Origin: Phytoactinopolyspora halophila
GTDB lineage: Bacteria > Actinomycetota > Actinomycetes > Jiangellales > Jiangellaceae
Assembly (NCBI RefSeq): GCF_003287285.1
Contig: NZ_QMIG01000015.1
Span: 62,001 to 126,000 of the forward strand
DNA length: 64,000 nt
Reading direction: 5' to 3'
Every line of letters starts with the position of its first letter. Positions within the stretch are counted from its first letter, which is position 1. A program made the position numbers and the translations under genes. A model generated the notes under the pieces. The model did no database searches. It was not told the origin of the DNA and was given only the letters and a program-made list of their open reading frames with translations. This document shows positions 18,840-26,770 of the stretch, in pieces.

Positions 18840-18913
18840 CTCACTGTGATGGCGAGACGTGCGAAAAACGACGCTTTCGGAGCCTTTCCCGCACGTCTCG
18901 CCATCACAGTGAG
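18840..18913. repeat. 24-bp perfect inverted repeat
   Basis: Arms 18840-18863 and 18890-18913 are fully complementary (left arm begins CTCACTGTGATGGCGAGACG), with a 26-base loop. It lies downstream of the BBE remnant and upstream of the ynfA stop region, so it could terminate the ynfA transcript. It is longer than usual for a terminator and lacks a T-run. Confidence 0.65.
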
Positions 18914-19016
18914 AGCTTTCACCGGAACGCGACGACGTACCGGGACTGACAACCTGCCCCCGGACTGACGACGTGTCGGGACTGACAACGTGCCGGAACC
19001 GATGACGTACCAGCAC

Positions 19017-19349
19017 TCAAGGGCGAGGCGCGTACATGATCACGGCCGCACCGGCCAGGCAGATCGCGGCGCCGATCAGGTCCCACCGGTCTGGCCGGAA
19101 CCCGTCGACGACGACGGCCCACGCGAGCGCCCCAGCGATGAACGCCCCACCATACGCAGCCATCACCCGGCCGAAGTGTGTTTCGGGTTGCATCGAGATG
19201 AGGAATCCGTACGCACCGAGCACCACGATCCCGAGCCCGATCAAGGCGAAGCCGCGATGCTCGCGCCAGCCTTGCCAGATGAGCCACGCGCCGCCGATTT
19301 CGGCCAGGCCGGCCAGCACGAACAGCACGAGCGAGCGGGCTACCGTCAT
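19017..19349 (-). CDS. ynfA: YnfA family (UPF0060) small membrane protein
   Basis: 110 aa with four transmembrane helices, similar in size and fold to small multidrug resistance proteins. Characteristic pieces are [17 protein letters not shown] in helix 1 and loop, [25 protein letters not shown], and [18 protein letters not shown] at the end. YnfA proteins are proposed efflux pumps of SMR type. It follows the MerR gene by 21 bases on the same strand and is probably regulated by it. Confidence 0.9.
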   Translation of the reverse strand: MTVARSLVLFVLAGLAEIGGAWLIWQGWREHRGFALIGLGIVVLGAYGFLISMQPETHFGRVMAAYGGAFIAGALAWAVVVDGFRPDRWDLIGAAICLAGAAVIMYAPRP

Positions 19350-19370
19350 GCTGCCGCACTGTATCCGGCG

Positions 19371-19943
19371 TCACTGGCGTGAGCCATCGCCACGCCGCTC
19401 GTCCCCGGCACCACGCCGTTCCTCCCCGGCGCCATGCCCCACTTCTCCATCACCATGCCGCTCGTCCCCATCACCACGCCGCACTTCCCCCTCGACACGC
19501 CGCTCCTCTCCGGCGAGATCGGCCAGCGACAACGGACATCCCGGCGTTTCCACGCAGTCAGCTAGATCGTCGCACTCCGCATCCAGCGCCGAGCGCAGCG
19601 CCGTCCGGATGACCTCGAGATCGCGGATCTTCTCTTCCACCTCGGCCAGCTTTCCTGCCGCGCGTTCCCGCAGGCCCGCGGCTGCGGGATCGCCGTGACG
19701 GTGCCGCGCGCCAGCGATCAGCTCGGCGATCTCGTCGAGCGCGAAGCCGAGCCGCTGCGCGGCCTTGATGACGCGCACCGTGGTGACGGTGTCCGCCGGA
19801 TACAACCGGTGTCCGCCCCAGGTGCGCTCAGGTTGCGGCAGCAGGCCACGCCGCTCGTAGTAACGCAGCGTCTGCCGGTTGACTCCGGCGGCCGCCGCGA
19901 CTTGCCCGCTCCGCAACGGCGCCTCCATCTGCGTGGCACCCAT
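19371..19943 (-). CDS. MerR-family metal-responsive regulator with acidic/His-rich tail
   Basis: 190 aa. The N-terminal helix-turn-helix and wing read SGQVAAAAGVNRQTLRYYER and RGLLPQPERTWGGHRLY; a dimerisation helix follows. The effector region contains Cys (DAECDDLADCVETPGCPL), typical of MerR/ZntR-like thiol-metal sensing. Beyond residue 140 the protein ends in a low-complexity run of GDGDERHGDGEVGHGAGEE type, encoded by imperfect DNA repeats at about 19388-19500. The start is ATG 19943 (or 19928). The transcript is nearly leaderless because the operator lies immediately upstream. It probably controls the cotranscribed ynfA. Confidence 0.85.
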   Translation of the reverse strand: MGATQMEAPLRSGQVAAAAGVNRQTLRYYERRGLLPQPERTWGGHRLYPADTVTTVRVIKAAQRLGFALDEIAELIAGARHRHGDPAAAGLRERAAGKLAEVEEKIRDLEVIRTALRSALDAECDDLADCVETPGCPLSLADLAGEERRVEGEVRRGDGDERHGDGEVGHGAGEERRGAGDERRGDGSRQ

Positions 19944-19951
19944 ACCCCGAC

Positions 19952-19986
19952 GGTAAACCTGTACCCGGGTACCAGATGCAACCCGT
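19952..19986 (-). promoter_or_regulatory. MerR-type operator/promoter
   Basis: On the minus strand TTGCAT is followed by the dyad CTGGTACCCGGGTACAGG (perfect core GTACCCGGGTAC, 19961-19972) and then TTTACC. A dyad between widely spaced -35 and -10 elements is the hallmark of MerR-family activated promoters. Confidence 0.65.
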
Positions 19987-20003
19987 CCACCAACGTCGGT
20001 CAC

Positions 20004-20245
20004 CGCTATCGCACAGCCATATGGGCAACTTGTTGGGCCTGCGGAACGTCCAGGACCAGATTTGGGCCGCTGAACGTTTCACAGACCCAACAAGATAGCC
20101 CCAGCAGCCCCGGAAGCGGTCCAAGATAGCCCCGGCGGCTGCAGCGCTCCGGGGCCGCCGGGACTCACCGAGTGCCGATGGTCCGGGCCCCGGGGCTGCC
20201 CGAGGCCCGGAGCGCGGGCTGACCCGGGGGTCCGGAGCGCGGGCT
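20004..20245. other. non-coding stretch between merR promoter and glucanase terminator
   Basis: No gene is supported here. It contains CTTGTTGGG (20029-20037) and its complement CCCAACAAG (20086-20094), which could pair around a 48-base loop. A repeated AAGATAGCCCC (twice) and a tandem GGGTCCGGAGCGCGGGCTGA-like repeat (about 20205-20250) are also present. Confidence 0.5.
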
Positions 20246-20279
20246 GACCGGGGGTCCGGCTGCGTCCGGACCCCCGGTC
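20246..20279. terminator. strong GC hairpin downstream of the glucanase gene
   Basis: A perfect 14-bp stem GACCGGGGGTCCGG with a 6-base loop and the complementary arm 20266-20279, 18 bases beyond the glucanase stop on the minus strand. It probably terminates that transcript, although no T-run follows. Confidence 0.65.
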
Positions 20280-20297
20280 GCCGCGCTGCTGCGTGCC

Positions 20298-23200
20298 CTA
20301 GTCCTCGATGACCAGGTCGAACGTATCCGTGTTGTTGCGGATGTCCTCGTGGTTGTCCTCGAGGTGCAGGTTACGGAACGTCGCGGACCCGACGGCCGGA
20401 CCCTGCCCCTCTTCGGGCATCTCGTTCACCCAGATCCCGATACCGGAACGGTCTTCGTACTCGTCCCCGCTCAGCTGGGCACCGGTGATCGAGATGTTGT
20501 CGAAGACGGTGTCGGTTACCGGGTTCACCGGCTCCCCGCCTTCATAGTGCGTCTGGAACATGATCCCGGCGTAGGTCGGATCGATGATGTCAACGTCGTT
20601 GACCCGGATTCCCTGGAACGCCTCGGACGCCGAGAAGAGCCACATGCCGGGGAACGTCTGGCCGCCCCAGAAGTTGCCACCAGCACGCTCGATCGAGATG
20701 TTCTCGAACACGGTGGGAGGATCGGCACCGAATCCCTCCATCGGGTAGCCGAAGTCGAGCGAGCTGATCGTCACACCGGAGTAGACGAGCGTGTCCTCGA
20801 TGTGGATGTTCCGGAAGGTGTTGTCGTACCCGCCGTACACCGCGAGCCCGGCCGCGCGCCAGGGGAGCATCGAGGTGAGGTTCTCGTAGACGTTGCCGGT
20901 CTGCTCGCCCCCGCCGGAGTCGGTGGCGGCGAACAGGGCGAAGCTGTCGTCGCCGGTGCCGCGTGCCTCGACGTTGCGCACGACGTTTCCGGAGCTCCCG
21001 TTGGTCATGTTGAGACCGTCGGCCCACAGGTTGCGCATCCGGGCGTTCGTGATGGTCATGTTGTCGACGTTCGTGCCCCAGTACATGCAGACCATGTGCT
21101 CGACCCACACGTCGTCGATGGTGATGTCGGAGACGTTCTGGAAGTCGAACACCTTGCCGGGGCCGTCGATCCGCGACGTGTAGTTGCCGAAGTAGGCGAA
21201 GCCACGGAACGTCGAGCCGTTCACCGACGAGTCGACCCGGAAGCCGACGTCGGTGTTCTCCTGGTCCTGTGGCGCGTAGAACCGGGTGAACCATGGGCCC
21301 GCGCCGATGATCTCGATCGGCTCGCCGTACACCTGGAACTTCTGCGCGGTCTCGTAGTCACCGGGCGGCAGGTAGACGCCGTCCAGGTCACCGGAGGTGT
21401 CCATGCGCACCTGGTCGAGCGCGTTTTGAACATCATTGTGCGAGTACCCGTCCGGCTCGATGTAGCGGTCCGGGTCCGGGTTCGGCTCCGGTTCCACCTG
21501 TTCCACGCTGATGAAATCCACGGCGTACGTGGTCGTGTTCTCCGGGTCCTTCTGCAGCCGGATGGTGCTGCCGGCGGGGATCGTCGTGTCGAACATGACG
21601 TTGGCCTCGTCGTAGATGTTGCGTGGCGGGCCGAGCGATGGCGACGTCCCGGGATCCGCCTCGTCGCCGTACAGCCACGAGTACCGCGAGGTCAGCGTGA
21701 TCGGTTTGATGTACTCGCCGTCGACGTAGATGTTCAGCGTGTCGGTGATGCCGCCGCCTTCGGGTGCGTCCGGGATGGAGGCGCGCACGACGAGCGTGTT
21801 CGTGTCCATCCGCGTGGTGAACTCGACGTAGTCACCCGTGTTCTCCAGCGTCACCGCCTGGCGCCCGGACGCCTCGCCGGCGCCGTCGCCCACCTCGCGG
21901 TTCGGCCCGACGATGTCCGCACCACCGCCGGTCTCGGCGTCCTGGGCCTGGTAAATGTCGTACGGCAGGTTCGCACCGCGGCCGGCGAACAGCGACGTGG
22001 ACGCCGTGTTGTTGTCCCGCTTGACCGCGTGCTCGTTGCCGTCGGCTTCCACCTCGACGGTGACGGCGTGCCGCCCGTCGCCGGCGTCCCACGTGCCGAG
22101 CACCACGGGTGCGGCGGTCTCGCCTGGTTCGATGACACCGGAATGGGTGCCGGTGAGGGTCTGGAGCACGTCTCCGGTCGAGCCATCTTCGATCACGAGT
22201 GTGATCTCGTGCGGACCGCCGGTGGTGGCGATGCTGCCCTCGTTGGACAGGGCGACGGAGAATTCGACCGCGTCTCCCGAGCCCGGGCTGTCCGGCGTCC
22301 ACGTGACGTCCGGTACCAGGTCGGACGTCTCGATCTCGCCGATCACCACCGGCTCGCCATGCACGTAGCCGTTGTTGCTCTCGTCGCGCTCGATCACCTG
22401 CCCGTCCGGGTCGGCTTCCGCGCCGATCTCGTGGCTGCCCGCGCCGAGCGCGCCGACGTCGGCGGTGACGGTGGTGCTGGCACCGGCATCGAGTGCGTCG
22501 AGGTCGACGTTCGCGGCGACGGCGCCGTCGACGTGCAGGTCGACGCTGGTGCCCGCCGACGATGCGTCGCCGGCGTTCTCCACGGTGGCTTCGAGAGTGA
22601 GCTCGTCGGTCTCGACGGGCTCGACGGGGCTCCACGACATGTCCGTCACGGTGAGATCGGGGTTGGCACCCGGCGTGCCGATCACGCCGAGTTCGGCCAC
22701 CTGGCCGTTGGGAGCGCCCGTGTTCCCGGTGAACTCCAGGCGCACGTCGGCGACCGTTGCGTCCACCGGGACCGAGATGGTGTTGCCGGTGGCCGGGTCG
22801 AAGTCGTAGTCGGCTTCCGGTACGAGGGTGGTGAACTCGTCGGAGTTCTGGTCGCGGCCGAGGATCTCGAACGTCTGGGTGCGCGCTTCCCACACCGGGT
22901 CCGGGTCGAGCGCCACGGTCACCTCGCTGATGTCGGCGTTCGCGCCGAGGTCGACGGTGAGCGTGCCGGGATAGGCCCCGGGCGCGCCTTCCCAGTAGGT
23001 TGTGAGATCGCCGTCGTTGGCGTTGCCGGCTTCGAAGACGTGCACGTGCGACGACGCGTCGATGGGCCGGCCGGCTGCCAGGTTCGAGCCGTCCCCCTCG
23101 CCGCCGTCGTCACCGTTTCCGTCGTCGGGTCCGTAGACCTCCAGCGCGGACAGCTGCGCCGCAGGCCATCCCGTGTTCTCGGTGACGTGGACCCGCACGT

Positions 23201-23717
23201 ACCTCGTGGTGGTCTCGGACATGTCGATGGTGACGGCGTTGCCGTCGTCGGGGTCGAAGACGTACGCGTCGGACGGCACGATCGTGTCGAACTCGGTGCC
23301 GTCCGTGCTGCCCTCGACCGTCAGCGTCTGGGTGCGCTCTTCCCAGGAGTTCGGCAGTCTCAGGACCACCTGCTCGACATCGGTGGCGGCGCCGAGGTCC
23401 ACCTGCGCCCACTGCGGCAGCTCGTGGTTGGTGCTCTCCCAGTAGGTGTCCGGGTCTCCGTCGGTCACGTGAACGGCTTCGTAGGGCCAGTTCTCGCTGC
23501 TGGCGGAGGCGGGGGCACCGCTGGCGAGATCGGTGCCCTCTGCCGGGGCGGAGGTGGCGGCGGGGACGGCCGTCGCCGTGGCGGCGACGAGAGCACCAGC
23601 TGAAACAACGCCCAGGAGGCGCTTGTGCAGGCGTGTTCGTTTCCAGGGCACGGCGGACCTGGAAGGTCTCGACGTGGGGGTTGACGGTACGGGTGTGGAT
23701 GGTCTCGACGGCGACAT
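20298..23717 (-). CDS. secreted multidomain glycoside hydrolase, probable GH87 alpha-1,3-glucanase
   Basis: 1139 aa with an exported N-terminus (KRLLGVVSAGALVAATATA). Domains in order: two F5/8-type C (discoidin) carbohydrate-binding domains (about 65-195 and 205-350), two CARDB-like modules (about 355-460 and 465-590), a CBM6/35-like module (about 600-755) and a right-handed beta-helix catalytic domain (about 765-1139). In the beta-helix, ADGLN (Asp900) and GTGDDS (Asp923, Asp924) have the 0/+23/+24 spacing I recall for the three catalytic aspartates of GH87 alpha-1,3-glucanases (mycodextranase family). The predicted role is cleavage of alpha-1,3-glucan such as fungal wall glucan or mutan. 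The ATG follows AGAGG. The neighbouring LacI, GH13 and ABC genes fit this role. Confidence 0.8.
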   Translation of the reverse strand: MSPSRPSTPVPSTPTSRPSRSAVPWKRTRLHKRLLGVVSAGALVAATATAVPAATSAPAEGTDLASGAPASASSENWPYEAVHVTDGDPDTYWESTNHELPQWAQVDLGAATDVEQVVLRLPNSWEERTQTLTVEGSTDGTEFDTIVPSDAYVFDPDDGNAVTIDMSETTTRYVRVHVTENTGWPAAQLSALEVYGPDDGNGDDGGEGDGSNLAAGRPIDASSHVHVFEAGNANDGDLTTYWEGAPGAYPGTLTVDLGANADISEVTVALDPDPVWEARTQTFEILGRDQNSDEFTTLVPEADYDFDPATGNTISVPVDATVADVRLEFTGNTGAPNGQVAELGVIGTPGANPDLTVTDMSWSPVEPVETDELTLEATVENAGDASSAGTSVDLHVDGAVAANVDLDALDAGASTTVTADVGALGAGSHEIGAEADPDGQVIERDESNNGYVHGEPVVIGEIETSDLVPDVTWTPDSPGSGDAVEFSVALSNEGSIATTGGPHEITLVIEDGSTGDVLQTLTGTHSGVIEPGETAAPVVLGTWDAGDGRHAVTVEVEADGNEHAVKRDNNTASTSLFAGRGANLPYDIYQAQDAETGGGADIVGPNREVGDGAGEASGRQAVTLENTGDYVEFTTRMDTNTLVVRASIPDAPEGGGITDTLNIYVDGEYIKPITLTSRYSWLYGDEADPGTSPSLGPPRNIYDEANVMFDTTIPAGSTIRLQKDPENTTTYAVDFISVEQVEPEPNPDPDRYIEPDGYSHNDVQNALDQVRMDTSGDLDGVYLPPGDYETAQKFQVYGEPIEIIGAGPWFTRFYAPQDQENTDVGFRVDSSVNGSTFRGFAYFGNYTSRIDGPGKVFDFQNVSDITIDDVWVEHMVCMYWGTNVDNMTITNARMRNLWADGLNMTNGSSGNVVRNVEARGTGDDSFALFAATDSGGGEQTGNVYENLTSMLPWRAAGLAVYGGYDNTFRNIHIEDTLVYSGVTISSLDFGYPMEGFGADPPTVFENISIERAGGNFWGGQTFPGMWLFSASEAFQGIRVNDVDIIDPTYAGIMFQTHYEGGEPVNPVTDTVFDNISITGAQLSGDEYEDRSGIGIWVNEMPEEGQGPAVGSATFRNLHLEDNHEDIRNNTDTFDLVIED

Positions 23718-23814
23718 CGCGGGGATACCTCTCCGTACGGGGACACGGGATGCCAGCGATACATGCCCGCTGAATTTCAGACTCGCTCTTCTTTTTGAGC
23801 AATGAAGTACGAGT

Positions 23815-23824
23815 CTTGCGTAAT
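23815..23824 (+). promoter_or_regulatory. candidate LacI-family operator half-site, glucanase promoter
   Basis: CTTGCGTAAT lies about 100 bases upstream of the glucanase start. The identical decamer precedes the lacI gene, and its complement lies before the GH13 gene. Shared placement before all three transcription units suggests binding by the local LacI regulator. Confidence 0.45.
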
Positions 23825-23953
23825 ATTGCCCTGAGATTACAAAGAGGCGATGCGCGGGTCAACGGTCAGTGACCCACGAATTCCCATCACCACTGATCCC
23901 GAGACTCGCCCGCACCCCGTTGGCCAGCCGACACGCGACCCCGTTGAAAGTAT

Positions 23954-23963
23954 CTTGCGTAAT
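23954..23963 (+). promoter_or_regulatory. candidate LacI-family operator half-site, lacI promoter
   Basis: A second exact CTTGCGTAAT, 21 bases before the lacI start codon, consistent with autoregulation. See the matching sites at 23815 and 24997. Confidence 0.45.
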
Positions 23964-23983
23964 CCTGTCGTAGGCTTGCAGCC

Positions 23984-24997
23984 ATGGCAGGACGACTCAC
24001 TGAAGTAGCGGAGAAGGTCGGGGTCAGCGAAGCGACCGTCAGCCGGGTACTCAACGGCCGGCCTGGCGTATCGGATGTCACCCGCGAGGCCGTGCTGACC
24101 GCACTCGACGTGCTCGGGTACGAGCGCCCCACCAAGCTCCGCGGCGAACGCGCCCGGCTGGTGGGGCTGGTCCTGCCCGAACTGCAAAACCCGATCTTTC
24201 CCGCGTTCGCCGACGTCGTCGGCGGGCTGCTGGCCCAGCAAGGCCTGACACCCGTGCTGTGCACCCAGACCGTGGGTGGCGTCTCCGAGGCGGACTACAT
24301 CGACTTGCTGTTCCAGCAGCGGGTCTCCGGCGTCCTCTTCGCCGGCGGGCTCTACAGCGGCGAAGAGGGCGCGCACGAGCACTACGCCCAGCTCGTCGAG
24401 CGCGGACTCCCCACAGTCATGATCAACGCCGGCGTCGACACGCTCCCGTTCCCGCGGGTGTCCTGCGACGACGCCGTTGCTGCCGATCAAGCGGTGAGCC
24501 ACCTCCTCTCCCTGGGGCATACCCGGATCGGCCTCGTCCTCGGACCGCACGATCACGTGCCCTCGGTGCGCAAGCTCGCCGCCGCCCGGGCCACGATGGC
24601 CGCGGCCGGCGTCGAGTTCGGCGAGGACCTCGTCGAACACGCGATGCACTCGCTCGAAGGCGGGCAGGCCGCCACCAGCAGGCTGCTGCGCAGGGGCGCC
24701 ACGGGCGTAATCTGTGCCAGCGATCCAATGGCGCTCGGCGCCATCCGCGCGGCGCGGCGAGCCGGATTCGCCGTCCCGCGGGACTTCTCGGTGGTCGGCT
24801 ACGACGATTCGGCTTTCATGAACTGCACCGAACCACCCCTGACCACCGTCCGGCAGCCGATCGAGGCGATGGGCAAGGCGTCGGTGGACTTGCTCGTCGG
24901 CCTGATCAACGGCCACCGCGTCGAGCCCGATGAGCTGCTGTTCGAGCCCGAGCTCGTCGTCCGGGGCTCCACCGCGCCGGCGCCATCCTCCCGCTGA
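23984..24997 (+). CDS. LacI-family transcriptional regulator of the glucan locus
   Basis: 337 aa. The N-terminal helix-turn-helix reads RLTEVAEKVGVSEATVSRVL followed by the hinge helix region; the remainder is a periplasmic-binding-protein-like effector domain (LVGLVLPELQNPIFPAFADV, GVICASDPMALGAIRAARRA, SVVGYDDSAF). It probably binds a glucan-derived oligosaccharide or sugar and represses the divergent glucanase and the downstream GH13-ABC operon. The operator candidates are the CTTGCGTAAT motifs. A weak Shine-Dalgarno precedes the ATG. Confidence 0.9.
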   Translation: MAGRLTEVAEKVGVSEATVSRVLNGRPGVSDVTREAVLTALDVLGYERPTKLRGERARLVGLVLPELQNPIFPAFADVVGGLLAQQGLTPVLCTQTVGGVSEADYIDLLFQQRVSGVLFAGGLYSGEEGAHEHYAQLVERGLPTVMINAGVDTLPFPRVSCDDAVAADQAVSHLLSLGHTRIGLVLGPHDHVPSVRKLAAARATMAAAGVEFGEDLVEHAMHSLEGGQAATSRLLRRGATGVICASDPMALGAIRAARRAGFAVPRDFSVVGYDDSAFMNCTEPPLTTVRQPIEAMGKASVDLLVGLINGHRVEPDELLFEPELVVRGSTAPAPSSR

Positions 24998-25005
24998 TTA
25001 CGCAT
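24997..25005 (-). promoter_or_regulatory. candidate LacI-family operator half-site, GH13 promoter
   Basis: ATTACGCA(T), the complement of CTTGCGTAAT without the first base, begins right at the lacI stop codon, 80 bases before the GH13 start. A related CTTGCG occurs at 25039-25044. Confidence 0.4.
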
Positions 25006-25076
25006 TGGCATCTACTTCCTGCAAAAATCTGTTCAACTCTTGCGCTCAGATGTCGGGCTCGTTAACGTGACTCGGC

Positions 25077-26768
25077 ATGACGCAGGAATCGCCCGGCGAC
25101 GCCGGGCCCACCGCATGGTGGCGCAGTGCCGTGATCTACCAGGTGTACGTGCGCAGCTTCGCCGACGCCGACGGCGACGGTGCGGGGGACATCGCCGGGG
25201 TCCGATCCCGGCTTCCCTACCTTCGTGACCTCGGCGTCGACGCGCTCTGGTTCAATCCCTGGTACGTCTCGCCGTTGGCCGACGGCGGCTACGACGTCGC
25301 CGACTACCGCGCGATCGATCCCGTCTACGGGACGCTGGCCGAGGCCGAGCAGCTGATCGCCGAAGCTCGCGAGCTGGGCATGCGCACCATCGTCGACATC
25401 ATCCCCAACCACGTCTCCGACCAGCACGAATGGTTCGTCGCAGCACTCGGAGCCGAGCCGGGCGCACCCGAGCGAGACCGGTTCTGGTTCCGTCCCGGCC
25501 GCGGCGCCTCGGGCGACGAGCCACCCAACTCCTGGACATCCAACTTCGGCGGTCCCGCCTGGACCCGCACCAAGAACCCCGACGGCTCCCCCGGCGACTG
25601 GTACCTGCACCTGTTCGCTCCGGAGCAGCCCGACCTCAACTGGAACCATCCGGACGTGCAGCGCGAGTTCGACGACGTCATCCGCTTCTGGTTCGACCGC
25701 GGTGCCGCCGGCATCCGCATCGACTCGGCGGCGCTTCTCGTCAAGGACCCGGAGCTGCCGGAAGTCGATCCGTCCCACGCTCCCGGCCAGCACCCGTACG
25801 TCGACCGCGAGGAGCTGCACGACATCTATCGACGCTGGCGGCGGCTCGCCGACAGCTACCCCGAGCCGCGTGCGCTGATCGGCGAGGTCTGGCTCCCGGA
25901 CATGCGGCGCACCGCCCGCTACCTGCGCGGCGACGAGCTGCACGCGGCTTTCAACTTCGACTTCCTCACCTGTCCCTGGCAGGCCGACCGGCTGCGGGAG
26001 TGCATAGACACCACGCTGCGCACGCACGCCGAGGTCGGCGCGCCGGCCAGCTGGGTGCTGTCCAACCACGACGTCACCCGGCCGGTCACCCGCTACGGGC
26101 GGGCCGACACGTCGTTCTCGTTCGCGGACAAGCGCATGGGCATCCCCACCGACCCGCATCTCGGCGAGCGCCGGGCGCGTGCCGCGGCGCTGCTGGCGAT
26201 GGCACTGCCCGGATCGGTCTACATCTACCAGGGCGAGGAGCTGGGACTGCCGGAGGTCGAGGACATCCCCGTGGAGCGCCTCCAGGATCCGATGCACGCG
26301 CAGTCCGGTGGCACCGACCCGGGCCGCGACGGCTGCCGGGTGCCGCTGCCCTGGAGCGGCGATGCCGCACCGTACGGATTCAGCCCACCTGACGCCGCGC
26401 AGGAGCCCTGGCTGCCCCAACCTGACCGCTGGGCCGCGCTGAGCGTCGAAGCGCAAGACGCCGACCCGACGTCGATGCTCACCCTCTACCGCCACGCGCT
26501 GGCGACCCGCCGCCGCGAAGGACTCGGCGACGGCCCCATGAGCTGGCTCGACAGTACCGACACCGTTCTGGCCTTCACCCGGGGCGAGCATTTCGCCTGC
26601 CTGGTCAACCTCTCGTCCGCCCCGGTGGACCTTCCCGCACACGAGCACGTGCTGCTCTACAGCCGCCCGCTCACCGGTGGCCAGCTGGCCCCGGACACGG
26701 CGGTGTGGCTCCGGCTCTCCCCCACATCCGACGAGCGGTCCCGCGACGGGATCCGAATGGAGCGATGA
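25077..26768 (+). CDS. GH13 alpha-glucosidase
   Basis: 563 aa with the four conserved GH13 regions: DIIPNH, GIRIDSAA with the nucleophile Asp216, ALIGEVW with acid/base Glu270, and SNHDVTR with Asp332. It has no signal peptide, so it acts in the cytoplasm on imported oligosaccharides, releasing glucose. It resembles the GH13 alpha-glucosidases found beside actinomycete alpha-glucoside importers. It is first in an operon with the importer; its stop overlaps a candidate start of the binding-protein gene. Linkage preference (alpha-1,3 versus 1,4) cannot be read from sequence. Confidence 0.9.
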   Translation: MTQESPGDAGPTAWWRSAVIYQVYVRSFADADGDGAGDIAGVRSRLPYLRDLGVDALWFNPWYVSPLADGGYDVADYRAIDPVYGTLAEAEQLIAEARELGMRTIVDIIPNHVSDQHEWFVAALGAEPGAPERDRFWFRPGRGASGDEPPNSWTSNFGGPAWTRTKNPDGSPGDWYLHLFAPEQPDLNWNHPDVQREFDDVIRFWFDRGAAGIRIDSAALLVKDPELPEVDPSHAPGQHPYVDREELHDIYRRWRRLADSYPEPRALIGEVWLPDMRRTARYLRGDELHAAFNFDFLTCPWQADRLRECIDTTLRTHAEVGAPASWVLSNHDVTRPVTRYGRADTSFSFADKRMGIPTDPHLGERRARAAALLAMALPGSVYIYQGEELGLPEVEDIPVERLQDPMHAQSGGTDPGRDGCRVPLPWSGDAAPYGFSPPDAAQEPWLPQPDRWAALSVEAQDADPTSMLTLYRHALATRRREGLGDGPMSWLDSTDTVLAFTRGEHFACLVNLSSAPVDLPAHEHVLLYSRPLTGGQLAPDTAVWLRLSPTSDERSRDGIRMER

Positions 26769-26770
26769 CG

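Noticed and set aside
20205-20280. Tandem GGGTCCGGAGCGCGGGCTGA repeat as a mobile element end
   Set aside because: There are only two imperfect copies beside a terminator hairpin, with no transposase or target duplication; it is better seen as local duplication of terminator sequence.
20349-23603. Very long open frame (about 1084 codons) on the plus strand opposite the glucanase
   Set aside because: It is antisense to a gene with clear secretion signal, domains and catalytic motifs. Its translation is low-complexity Val/Arg/Asp-rich with no recognisable domain; long antisense frames are a usual by-product of high-GC codon bias.
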